From Endozoicomonas euniceicola (GTDB taxonomy: Bacteria; Pseudomonadota; Gammaproteobacteria; Pseudomonadales; Endozoicomonadaceae), in the NCBI RefSeq assembly GCF_025562755.1, contig NZ_CP103300.1, positions 4,031,001-4,095,000 of the forward strand: a stretch of DNA of 64,000 bases, in the 5' to 3' direction. Shown here piece by piece: positions 1 through 10,200 of the stretch (position 1 is its first letter; each line of letters begins with the position of its first letter). The translations under genes and the position numbers were made by a program. The notes beneath the pieces are model-generated. The model did not search any database. It was not told the DNA's origin and worked only from the letters and a program-made list of their open reading frames with translations.

Positions 1-3000
1 GTCTCAGGGGTAGTTTTTTCTCCTCCAGTATCCGCTCCAAAGCGATAAAACGGTTTGCCAGCCATTCCGACAGTTGAGCCGACGATGCCATTCGTCCAGT
101 CACGCTACGGATATCCTGAGCGCTGAAAGGGCTTAGTTTAATTTGAGTGCAACGGTTTTTAAGGGCGGGACTGAAGACTTCCCTGCCTTCAAAATCACTG
201 GGGTTCACGGTGGCAATCAGCTTGAAGCCGGGAGCGGCATCCCCGCACAAGAGCCCGTTAAACAGGCCTTCAAGATTAGCCGTAGGAATCAGGTTAAGCT
301 CGCTGACTACTACGGTGGTGCCGTTCTTCATGGCCTGCTCAACCACCCGGACCAGATGATCCCAGTCATTCAGGCTGGCATTGATGTGCTGGTAAGAGAC
401 TTTCTTATGATCCTCCTTGCTGAGTGCCTTTTGCCGGTTCCACTCCTCTAAAACGCAGGTCAGGATAAAATCCTTTCCCCACCCGGCCGGGCCTTCAACA
501 ATGACACCGTTTCGCCCCTCATTCTTTTCCAACATGAGCCAGTACTGTTTCACCAAAGTAGTGATAGAACCGGTAGCTATATCCACCTCCGGTCGGTTTT
601 TGGCCAGGGAGCAGATAAAGGCAGCAAACCGGTCGTCAACCCCTTTCAGTATTGAATCATCAGCGGGGAACTGCGCCTGCCGCCAGAGTCTGAGTGCAGA
701 AAGAGCCTCCTGTTGCTCTTCAGATACCATCTTGTCAAGGCATTCCTCAAAGGCACGTTGAATCAACGCATTGATCTTTGACGGGCTCATTGCCACTTTA
801 TCCCCGGGATCAGCATGGGTCAGAGTGAGATTGATATGCGCCAGAAGATCCTTAATATCCCGTGGGCCAAACACCTCATTCGGCAACAGCCTTTTATATT
901 GCTCCAGTTGTGCCAGAATCACGCCGCAGGCGTGGCATTTCAGCGGGTTATCCCATTCCCCGGGCAGGCCAGGGTAGATGATGGAACGCATGAGCAGTTG
1001 CGCATCCATGGGGGGATAAGCAATAAACTGCAGTCTTTTACTGATGCTTGCGCCCAGCTCTCGTCCCCCGTAAGTGTCTGGATTTCCCGTCATAACAATG
1101 CGGGACTTTTGACGCACCTTAATATACTCCCCTCTTATGCTGAGATGGAGAATGCCATTACGACCTGTAAGCCCGACTAATGGCTCGAATAATGCATCGA
1201 CTCCCAGGTTGGCTTCATCAAGAATCAGTACCGGAGGGTTGGGATTTTCAGCCCACTTCTGTAAGGGCCCCTTCTCAAAAGTGCTGTAGACATTCCCATC
1301 AGGGGCCGTCTTAATGACCTGCCGACCGTATAAATCCTCATAGGTGGTATGGGGGCCAATGGTTATCCTTACAAAGGGCGGGTCAGGTCGTTCCGTTCCG
1401 GCAAATGCCATGGAAGCTGCCATTTCGGCCATCCATGTTTTACCGGAACCGGCTTCTCCCATCAGAAAAATCATAGGGTAGGACATAATGTCCTGAGTCA
1501 GCTTGGCCATTCGCCCCGATTGCCGTGAGGGGCTATGATTTTCTCCATCAAGCAGAGCCTTGGGAAAATCTTCAAAGCCCGGAGGCAGCGGCTGTTTTAA
1601 AATGCCTTCAAGAATCTGTTTGATTCTGGAGAGCTTGTCCGGCTCAGACACTGGTTCATCATCAAGAAGCGTGCAAACCTCTTCGAGCTGTTCAAATATT
1701 TTTATATCGCTCTGAACATCCAGATCATTGGCAATAATCCAGTAGCGAAGCTGTTTAATGCGAGTTTTGTGGTAATAATGCAAGTCAACAACCGAGGAAA
1801 GATCAACGTCCAGTGTTTTTGCCCACTGCGCCTTCTCCTGATCATTGTCAATTGCCCCTACAAGATACCGTTTAAGAGTATCAAGACATTCATGGCTCAG
1901 CTCATTGAGGTCTTGTGAATAATTTTCCTTAAGAGAAGGAAAAGCCCCGGAGGGGCAATGCTGGGCTAATACCCAGAAGTCTTTACGAACATCCTCATCC
2001 GTGGCAGAAGGGTGTTCCCAGATCCACATTTGCAGAGCCTCCTTATCAGCTCTGGGAGTTAACTGGCAACCTTTAAAAAAAGGCTTGCCCCGATGCGCCA
2101 TCAACTGCACCCTGTCTTTACGATAAAACCACCCCCAGGCTGGCGGATAAGGGCTTACTTGTTTTATATGGGTTTTGACAAAACCGTATTTATAAGGTTT
2201 GTCACGATAAGGATTGGCATAGACACGCAGTAAAGGATCATTATTCAGGTCGGGCTTGCCGACAATGGACGGACTTTTCGTAAGTCTGGCGTGTGCTAAA
2301 GAAGGAATGTATTCGGGATTTATCAGCTCTAGCTCAGTGCACTTTTCAGACATTTTTTTAAGATGCCGAAGAGCATCTAAAATAGCCTTTTCCAAAAGAA
2401 GAATATTCTTATCAAACGGTATGTACTCGCTATTGAAAAGTTTAATATTGATATCTTTGTTGGATAATATGACTTTTCGGCCATGAATAATTAAATAAGG
2501 GGGAGACTCCTCTAAAAAAAAGCCTTCCTTTTTAGCTTTTCCGGCTACTTCATTGTCCTGAAAATTAATTTTAATTCGGACTTTGTCCTGGCTGCTTTTT
2601 AGCGTTTTTAATAAAGCGGTATCACTGACTTTAAATTTTTGCTGCTGCCTGCTTTTTAACTCAACGGTTTGAAACAAGCTGTCCCAGTCTTCACACGAGC
2701 CAATTTTAAAATTCTCACCCTTAGAAACATCGGGACTTTCTTTATATTGATTGTGAGGCCTGGTTCTGTGGTCAACCAGCTCAGGTCGGCTGGCTTTATC
2801 CATGCTTTCAAAATGATGAAGCAATAATCTGAGTTGGGACTCAGGTAAACCTTCGTTAATGACAATCTGCTCGCAGCCTTTTGCCAGTTCTTCCAGAGGG
2901 TTATAGCTGACACAAAAACCTTCGTCGTTTAATACCGTGCTTCTGTTCAATATCTCAACATTGCTTGCGCTGACCAGAACGTAAGTGGCCTTCAGGTCAG

Positions 3001-4009
3001 CCTCTGTCGCATAACGCTTTAATTGCGCCTCAATGGCCTCTGTCGGCGTGGTTGAGCGATGCATTTTCAGGCCATCGGGGAGAGCAACCCATTGCCCGTT
3101 AGCCTCAAACCCACCTTCACGAAGTGCTGTTGAAAGCGTACTGGTGAATTCCTGATTATCCCAGGGTGCATCTTTCAAAGTCAGGTGTTCGCCTGGTTTC
3201 AGTTGAGCCAGCCTGCCTTCAACGTAATCAATCCCTCCCTGGCGATTTATCTGAACGCCTCCAAACAGCTTTTCACGCCAGTCATTTTCTGTAAAACATT
3301 CAATCTCCGCCCCTCCTCCGGGCTTCTCCCCCACAGGCGGAACGCTCTGTTCCAGCAGTGTCTCGTTGTCCAGCATCCCGGGAAAAACAGTGACTGACTC
3401 TTCCAGTGTGTAACGCTTCAGTCTGCGCCAGCAATCCGGCCCCACCATCTGACTGGTGGCATCGTCCATCATTGCCACCAGGCGAATAGGCTTGCCCACC
3501 GGCCGCCCCCGGAAATGAGGCGGGGTATCCAGCAGGTCATTCAAACTGGCAATCTGTCCGGCCGTCATTCTGGTCAGGTCAATGGCGAGGGTTAAAGAGT
3601 GTTCGCCAAACAGTCGCCCGTCTTCCTTTTTCATTTCGCCATTGGTAAAGACGAGGGTACTGAGTAAACCCTGGTCTTCCAGTTCACCCGGACTACTGAT
3701 ATAAAAAACGCGCTTGCCCGGATGTTGATCTTGACTGCGTTGCTTTGCGTCATAGCGGAGCTGTTGCAGCAATGCCTGTCGGTCAATATCTCCGTCAATA
3801 AAAACCAGTGAATTGCGGTTGTTCCGCAAGGGGGGGCGACTGTCTGACAGGGGCAAGGCTGTTTTTCTGGTGCTCAGGCGTCTGGGTTCTCCGGGTTCGG
3901 AAACCTTTGCTTTTTCGTCCAGAATGACTGGCTCGCTAGCAGGAGGAGCTATAGAAGAGTCTGCTGACGGGAAGGGGGTAACGTAAGACGCCTGTCCATT
4001 GACATTCAT
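1..4009 (-). CDS. Giant AAA+ protein, copy 1 (3' part lies outside the window)
   Basis: The frame is open from the ATG at 4009 to the left edge (about 1336 codons) with no stop. It is a paralogue of the complete 2321-aa gene that follows: position 1 matches 7195 there, and the only length difference I found is one extra codon near 2700-2750. A MoxR/McrB-like AAA module (AAA_5 type) has Walker A GEAGSGKT at about residue 851 and Walker B LILDEANLG. A second P-loop-like GPAGWGKD lies near residue 1173. The N-terminal 840 residues match no family I recognise. A GGGAGAG Shine-Dalgarno precedes the start. Whether this copy also ends in a transglutaminase domain cannot be seen. Function is unknown; an AAA-driven remodelling or effector role is inference. 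Confidence 0.85.
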   Translation of the reverse strand, partial: MNVNGQASYVTPFPSADSSIAPPASEPVILDEKAKVSEPGEPRRLSTRKTALPLSDSRPPLRNNRNSLVFIDGDIDRQALLQQLRYDAKQRSQDQHPGKRVFYISSPGELEDQGLLSTLVFTNGEMKKEDGRLFGEHSLTLAIDLTRMTAGQIASLNDLLDTPPHFRGRPVGKPIRLVAMMDDATSQMVGPDCWRRLKRYTLEESVTVFPGMLDNETLLEQSVPPVGEKPGGGAEIECFTENDWREKLFGGVQINRQGGIDYVEGRLAQLKPGEHLTLKDAPWDNQEFTSTLSTALREGGFEANGQWVALPDGLKMHRSTTPTEAIEAQLKRYATEADLKATYVLVSASNVEILNRSTVLNDEGFCVSYNPLEELAKGCEQIVINEGLPESQLRLLLHHFESMDKASRPELVDHRTRPHNQYKESPDVSKGENFKIGSCEDWDSLFQTVELKSRQQQKFKVSDTALLKTLKSSQDKVRIKINFQDNEVAGKAKKEGFFLEESPPYLIIHGRKVILSNKDINIKLFNSEYIPFDKNILLLEKAILDALRHLKKMSEKCTELELINPEYIPSLAHARLTKSPSIVGKPDLNNDPLLRVYANPYRDKPYKYGFVKTHIKQVSPYPPAWGWFYRKDRVQLMAHRGKPFFKGCQLTPRADKEALQMWIWEHPSATDEDVRKDFWVLAQHCPSGAFPSLKENYSQDLNELSHECLDTLKRYLVGAIDNDQEKAQWAKTLDVDLSSVVDLHYYHKTRIKQLRYWIIANDLDVQSDIKIFEQLEEVCTLLDDEPVSEPDKLSRIKQILEGILKQPLPPGFEDFPKALLDGENHSPSRQSGRMAKLTQDIMSYPMIFLMGEAGSGKTWMAEMAASMAFAGTERPDPPFVRITIGPHTTYEDLYGRQVIKTAPDGNVYSTFEKGPLQKWAENPNPPVLILDEANLGVDALFEPLVGLTGRNGILHLSIRGEYIKVRQKSRIVMTGNPDTYGGRELGASISKRLQFIAYPPMDAQLLMRSIIYPGLPGEWDNPLKCHACGVILAQLEQYKRLLPNEVFGPRDIKDLLAHINLTLTHADPGDKVAMSPSKINALIQRAFEECLDKMVSEEQQEALSALRLWRQAQFPADDSILKGVDDRFAAFICSLAKNRPEVDIATGSITTLVKQYWLMLEKNEGRNGVIVEGPAGWGKDFILTCVLEEWNRQKALSKEDHKKVSYQHINASLNDWDHLVRVVEQAMKNGTTVVVSELNLIPTANLEGLFNGLLCGDAAPGFKLIATVNPSDFEGREVFSPALKNRCTQIKLSPFSAQDIRSVTGRMASSAQLSEWLANRFIALERILEEKKLPLR

Positions 4010-4157
4010 GTTTACTCTCCCTGTTCATTGCAAACCTACATTGACGTGGTTTGCCGTTATTCCATTAAACAGAGGGTTTGACAGCAAAAAGCCTGGCAAG
4101 TTCAGAGGAATGCTAAGCGGAAGTCATGTGAGGCAGGAACCCACTACAGCAGTGGGT
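1..4157. repeat. Direct repeat, copy 1 (about 4.15 kb)
   Basis: This stretch matches 7195-11348 almost base for base, including the 5' part of the giant gene, about 150 bp upstream of its start, and a hairpin. Similarity stops just after the hairpin at 4157. Most of it is near-identical, but short blocks (around 1101-1180, 2280-2420, 2545-2570, 2700-2750 and 3365-3410) differ strongly, giving a mosaic pattern. The repeat probably extends left beyond the window. Confidence 0.95.
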
Positions 4158-4163
4158 CTCCGG

Positions 4164-4215
4164 GGCACGCATCAAAACCATCAACCCTGCCTCCAGCAAA
4201 GCTTCAGCCCTGGTT
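4164..4215 (-). pseudogene. Relict fragment of cysN 3' region
   Basis: These 52 bases align without gaps to 11459-11510 inside cysN (about 43 of 52 identical by eye; shared core CCTCCAGCAA then GCTTCAGCCCTG). In cysN this encodes the ALLEAGLVVLVNAPN stretch near the C-terminus. The relict sits between the upstream hairpin of giant-gene copy 1 and the stop of copy 2. The simplest reading is that the tandem duplication once carried the cysN 3' end and about 100 bp was later deleted. Confidence 0.75.
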
Positions 4216-4234
4216 GTTCTTTTGAAATGAACGC

Positions 4235-7200
4235 TCAGCTGCCTGAGTCCTGGAAACGCCTGACAAGGTACTCTTTAAACAGATTCTGCAGCGTTTTACC
4301 CTGGAGAAGAGTGGCCGATGGCCCCAGCAGGTCTTTGATTCTTTTTTGATCCAGCAGTGTTTCCGTTGCTTTGTCAGCATCTCGATATAATGCCCTGATA
4401 TCAGTAACGCCGGGCGGTGTTTGATAGCAACCCGCTTTAATCGTTTTTCCTTCTTCCGTTTGACAGGGGCTTGAGCACAGCCACCGCCCTTCTGTACTGG
4501 TATCCTGGATGGCAAGCCATTGGAAAAAACGTTCCAGCTCCTGCTCCAGGGATGGCTCGTCACTCCGCCCCTGTTTTATCCCAACCCCGGCTTCGACGCT
4601 GAGCGACTTGTCTTCAGTCCCGAACGAGATCAGAGATTCGTCACCCATCACATGGCCTGGCGCTGCTTGATAGCTGCTCTCCCACGACGCTTCACTGGCT
4701 GTTACGACAGTGCTGCGAGTACCTGATGAAACGGAACCTCCCTGTTGTTCGCCCCTGTTTTCCCGTCCGTTTTTCCAGGCAAGGTACAGGTTTCTCAACT
4801 CCCACAGAACGGCGGCATCGAGATGCACAACAGCGGGTTTTGTTGTCCGGCTTTCACCTTCTGTTGTCTTTTTGAAACAGGGTTCTCCCAGGGCCATCCG
4901 GGTGACTGAAAGCCCTTTGCTGGAATAGGTATGCTGCCAACTGTTCTCCAGCCCGGTTTCCTGAAGCCGTCTTTTAAGAATCTGCGAGTTTCCTCTGACT
5001 CTGATCAGGCTATTGTCTTTCTGGTCACCCATGCTGCTCTGCCATTGCTGTTCTCCGGCAAGCTCCCTTCCATAAAAATCATTTAGCCGCTGCGTCGCGA
5101 AATCGGTCTTCATTCTCTCCAGAACATCAAGATAGTCTGCCGTGTTGTAGTGGTAATCCGGGTGATTCAGATACGAACTAACCCATTCACATAATGGTGA
5201 TTTTGCAAAAAAGTCGTGTCGGGACCATTTTTTTATCACCATTAAAAGGTTGGTTTTGTTTTGCCCCTGCGTGTTATCAAGAGCCAGGGTCATATCGAGC
5301 AATGACGCCCACTCAGGCTGTTCCGTAAGAAGAAGCGCAAAAGGCCTGGAGGACAGGAAGTGCAACATTTGAGCGCAGGCATATCGCTTTTCAGCGTCGG
5401 AGGCATCCTGAAAGCTTTTTAGCAGGCCCTGCAATTGTGTAGCCTCCTGTTCCGTCATTGCAGCGTCGGTGGTCTGGATATCGGACAGCAGCTTAACCAG
5501 CTGAGTTTGCCTGGTACAGGAATCTATAGCAGGTGCATTTAATTCTGGCTCTGCCGGCATACCTTCCAGCCAGGCTTCCACCTTGCTGTCAACGAAATGT
5601 TTACACTTCAGGGCTCGTTCAGCTTTTCTTACGTCTTCCGTTACTGCTAAAACACTTTCTGCCGTATCGGGGTTTAGCATATCTTCCCCTATTACCGCAC
5701 TGGTTAAAGAGTCCTGAGGCTGGCACTCCCCGGACTTACCCACTACAGTCCTCTGTCCCGGTTTGAAATTCTTCAAGTCAGGTGACCGATAGCCCTGTGT
5801 TGTGTTGAGTAAAAAGTTACCAGTGCGAATAACCCGGCTGGTGAGTCTGTTGGCTAAAGGCCGCCTGCAAAAATCAGCAGGTGGAGTGGTATCAGAGCCT
5901 GGTCCCCCACCAAGATCCACCCGATACCAATGTCTCCCATTATCCGGACTGACTTCGACGTATACGTGGCAATCATTTTGCACTATGCGTGTCGGGATGC
6001 CCAGGTACCCTGCGAGCAGCGCAAACACTACTGCCCGATGGCGACAAACCCCCTGCTTGCGCCTGATCATGTTCAGTAACAGTTCAGCACCAGAACCAGG
6101 CAGGTTTTCAGTATAAGAAAAAGATTTACACCACTTCACCAGCGCCCGTATCTGTTCAGAAGGCGAGCCCAGCTGCTTTATATGGCAGAGTTCATCAAAA
6201 CTGGCGCAACCGTCACCAGGCGGTCGTTTAAAAATGTGGTTATCCAGCCACTCCCGGGTATTCTGGCTGATGAGTTCCTGTGATAATTCAAATGCCGTCC
6301 CGCCATCAGGAAGCCTGTTATAAGCCGCATCGGGAATCACCTTAAAGTCAATGGTAACGGATTCACAGCCCTGTTCCATTGGAGTAGGACACCGCACTAA
6401 CCATTGTCCGGTTGAGTGACTGCGGGCAACCTCTAGCTTCCAGCCTTCCCGGCACTCTATGCCTTGTAACTGGTCGTTTGGCGTTAATCCCGGCAGAGCC
6501 AGCCACTGGTTACTGAGAAGAAACTGGCAAGTGGCTTCGATAGCGTCCAGATCCTCAAGAGCCTGCCCTGTTTCCCAGGCAGGCGCAGAAACCATCGTCA
6601 TCCCCTTATCCTTTGGATCAATCAAATCCTGCTGCCAGCATTGATCAACATTGAGCTGATATAAGTCATGTCTGTAACTGCGCTGAGGATAGAAATAGCT
6701 GGAAAATAAGGTCGTGAAACTACCGGGTCCACCGACCCTAGGGCTGCCGCTCAAGACATCACCATCAAGTTGATAGTTTGTTCCAGATGCTGACCGGTCT
6801 TTCGGCTTAGCCCCGGATGGCTTGACGCTTTTTATATAGTTAGGAGCATTCTTTTGAAGGGCATAAACACTGTCGGGCATGCTGAAACTGACATCATTCA
6901 GCCCTGCCTGATCAGCGGTATCCATATCGACAAGGTATTTCGGTAAATCGGACAAAGTGGATAAATCAGCCATATCGATACGCTCACCGGATCCGGGTCC
7001 TTTGACATCCTTCACGGTCATGGTATCAATCGCTTTTACTGCATCCGTTACAGAGCAGGAGCTGTTGAGGTCAGACATCGTGACCTGTGCCAGCTGAAGT
7101 TCCAGGACAAAATGCTGTTGAAACAGGACTTCCCACTGGCTGACACTACATTGGTTCATCAACGGCACCAGCTGGGACAGATCCGCCATAGAAGGTCTCA

Positions 7201-10200
7201 GGGGTAGTTTTTTCTCCTCCAGTATCCGCTCCAGGGCGATGAAACGGTTTGCCAGCCATTCCGACAGTTGAGCCGACGATGCCATTCGTCCAGTCACGCT
7301 ACGGATATCCTGAGCGCTGAAAGGGCTTAGTTTAATTTGAGTGCAACGGTTTTTAAGGGCGGGACTGAAGACTTCCCTGCCTTCAAAATCACTGGGGTTC
7401 ACGGTGGCAATCAGCTTGAAGCCGGGAGCGGCATCCCCGCACAAGAGCCCGTTAAACAGGCCTTCAAGATTAGCCGTAGGAATCAGGTTAAGCTCGCTGA
7501 CCACTACGATGGTGCCGTTCTTCATGGCCTGCTCAACCACCCTAACCAGATGATCCCAGTCATTCAGGCTGGCATTGATGTGCTGGTAAGAGACCTTTTT
7601 ATGATTTTCCTTGCTGAGTGCCTTTTGCCGGTTCCACTCCTCTAAAACGCAGGTCAGGATAAAATCCTTTCCCCACCCTGCCGGGCCTTCAACGATGACA
7701 CCGTTACGCCCCTCATTCTTTTCCAACATGAGCCAGTACTGTTTCACCAAAGCAGTGACAGAACCGGTAGCTATATCCACCTCCGGTTGGTTTTTGGCCA
7801 GGGAGCAGATAAAGGCAGCAAACCGGTCGTCAACCCCTTTCAGTATTGAATCATCAGCGGGGAACTGCGCCTGCCGCCAGAGTCTGAGTGCAGAAAGAGC
7901 CTCCTGTTGCTCTTCAGGTACCATCTTGTCAAGGCATTCCTCAAAGGCACGATGAATCAACGAATTGATCTTTGACGGGCTCATTGCCACTTTATCCTCA
8001 GGATCAGCATGGGTCAGAGTGAGATCGCTATGCGCCAGAAGATCCTTAATATCCCGTGGGCCAAACACCTCATTCGGCAACAGCCTTTTATATTGCTTCA
8101 GTTGTGCCAGAATCACGCCGCAGGCGTGACATTTCAGGGGGTTACCCCATTCCCCGGGCAGGTCAGGGTAGATGATGGAACGCATGAGCAGTTGCGCATC
8201 CATGGGGGGATAAGTAATAAACTGCAGTCTTTTACTGATACTGGGATCCAGTTTTCGTCCCTTGTAGGTGTCTGGATTTCCCGTCATAGCAATGCGGAGC
8301 TTTCCATTCGCCTTAGTATCTTCCCCTTTTATGCTGAGGTGGGGAATACTACAAAGTCCTGCTAACCCTACTAACGGCTCGAATAACGCATCGGCTCCCA
8401 GGTTGGCTTCATCCAGAACCAGTACCGGAGGGTTGGGATTTTCAGCCCACTTTTGTAAGGGACCCTTCTCAAAGGTACTGTAGACATTCCCATCAGGAGC
8501 CGTCTTAATGACCTGCCGACCGTATAAATCCTCATAGGTGGTATGGGGGCCAATGGTTATCCTTACAAAAGGCGGATCAGGTCGTTTCGTTCCGAAAAAC
8601 ACCATTGAAGCTGCCATTTCAGCCATCCACGTTTTACCGGAACCGGCTTCTCCCATCAGAAAAATCATAGGGCAGGACACAATGTCCTGAATCAGCTTGG
8701 CCATTCGACCCGATTGCCGTGAGGGGCTGTGATTTTCTCCATCAAGCAGAGCCTTGGGAAAATCTTCAAAGCCCGGAAGCAGCGGCTGTTTTAAAACGTC
8801 TTCAAGAATCTGTTTGATTCTGGAGAGCTTGTCCGGCTCAGACACTGATTTATCATCAAGAAGCGTGCAAACCTTTTCGAGCTGTTCAAATATTGTTATA
8901 TCGCTCTGAACATCCAGATCATTGGCAATAATCCAGTAACGAAGCTGTTTAATGCGAGTTTTGTGGTAATAATGCAAGTCAACAACCGAGGAAAGATCAA
9001 CGTCCAGTGTTTTTGCCCACTGCTCCTTCTCCTGATCATTGTCAATTGCCCCCACAAGATACCTTTTAAGAGTATCAAGACATTCATGGCTCAACTCATT
9101 GAGGTCTTGTGAATAATTTTCCTTAAGAGAAGGAAAAGCCCCGGAGGGGCAATGCTGGGCTAATACCCAGAAGTCTTTAAGAATATCCTCATCCGTGGCA
9201 GAAGAGTGTTCCCGAACCCATTGTTGCAGAGCCTCCTTATCGGCTCTTGGAGTTAACTGACAACCTTTAAAAAAAGAATTGCCCCACTGCGCCATCAACT
9301 GCTCCCTGTCCTTACGATAAAACCACCCCCAGGTTGGCGGATAAGGGCTTACTTGTTTAATATGAGTTTTCAAAAAGCCATATCTATGAGGATTGTCACG
9401 ACGAGGATTGGCATAGACGCGCAGTAAAGGATCAGTATTAAGGTCGGGCTTGCCAACAATAGACGGACTTTGCATAAGTCTGAAGTGTGCTGTAGGAGGA
9501 GTGTATTCGGGATTTATCAGCTTTAGCTCAGTGCACTTTTTAGACATTTTTGTAAGATGGCTAAGAGCATCTGAAATAGTTTTTTCTACAGGAGAAAAAT
9601 CCTTATCAAACGATATGCACTCGCTATTTGAAAGTTTAATATTGATATCTTTGTTGGATAATATGACTTTTCGTCCATGAATAATTAAATAAGGGGGAGA
9701 CTCCTCTAAAAAAAAGCGTTTCTTTTTAGCTTTACCGGCTACTTTATTCTCCTGACAATGGATTCTAATGTGGATTTGTTCATGGCTGTTTTTTAGCGTT
9801 TTTAATAAAGCGGTATCACTGACTTTAAATTTTTGCTGCTGTCTGCTTTCTAACGCAACGGTTTGAAACAAGCTGTCCCAGTCTTCACACGAGCCAAATT
9901 CACAATCAGAGTGCCAGGCATCTTGCCTTTTTACATATTGATCGTGAGGCCTGGTTCTGTGGTCAACCAGCTCAGGTCGGCTGGCTTTATCCATGCTTTC
10001 AAAATGATGAAGCAATAATCTGAGTTGGGACTCAGGTAAATCTTCGTTAATGACAATCTGCTCGCAGCCTTTTGCCAGTTCTTCCAGGGGGTTGTAGCTG
10101 ACACAAAAACCTTCGTCGTTTAATACCGTGCTTCTGTTCAATATCTCAACATTGCTTGCGCTGACCAGGACGTAGGTGGCCTTCAGGTCAGCCTCTGTCG

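Noticed and set aside
143..451. Plus-strand frames inside the giant genes that recur at 7337-7645 with the same protein
   Set aside because: The repetition only reflects the DNA duplication. The minus-strand AAA coding frame covers both, and the plus-strand product matches nothing.
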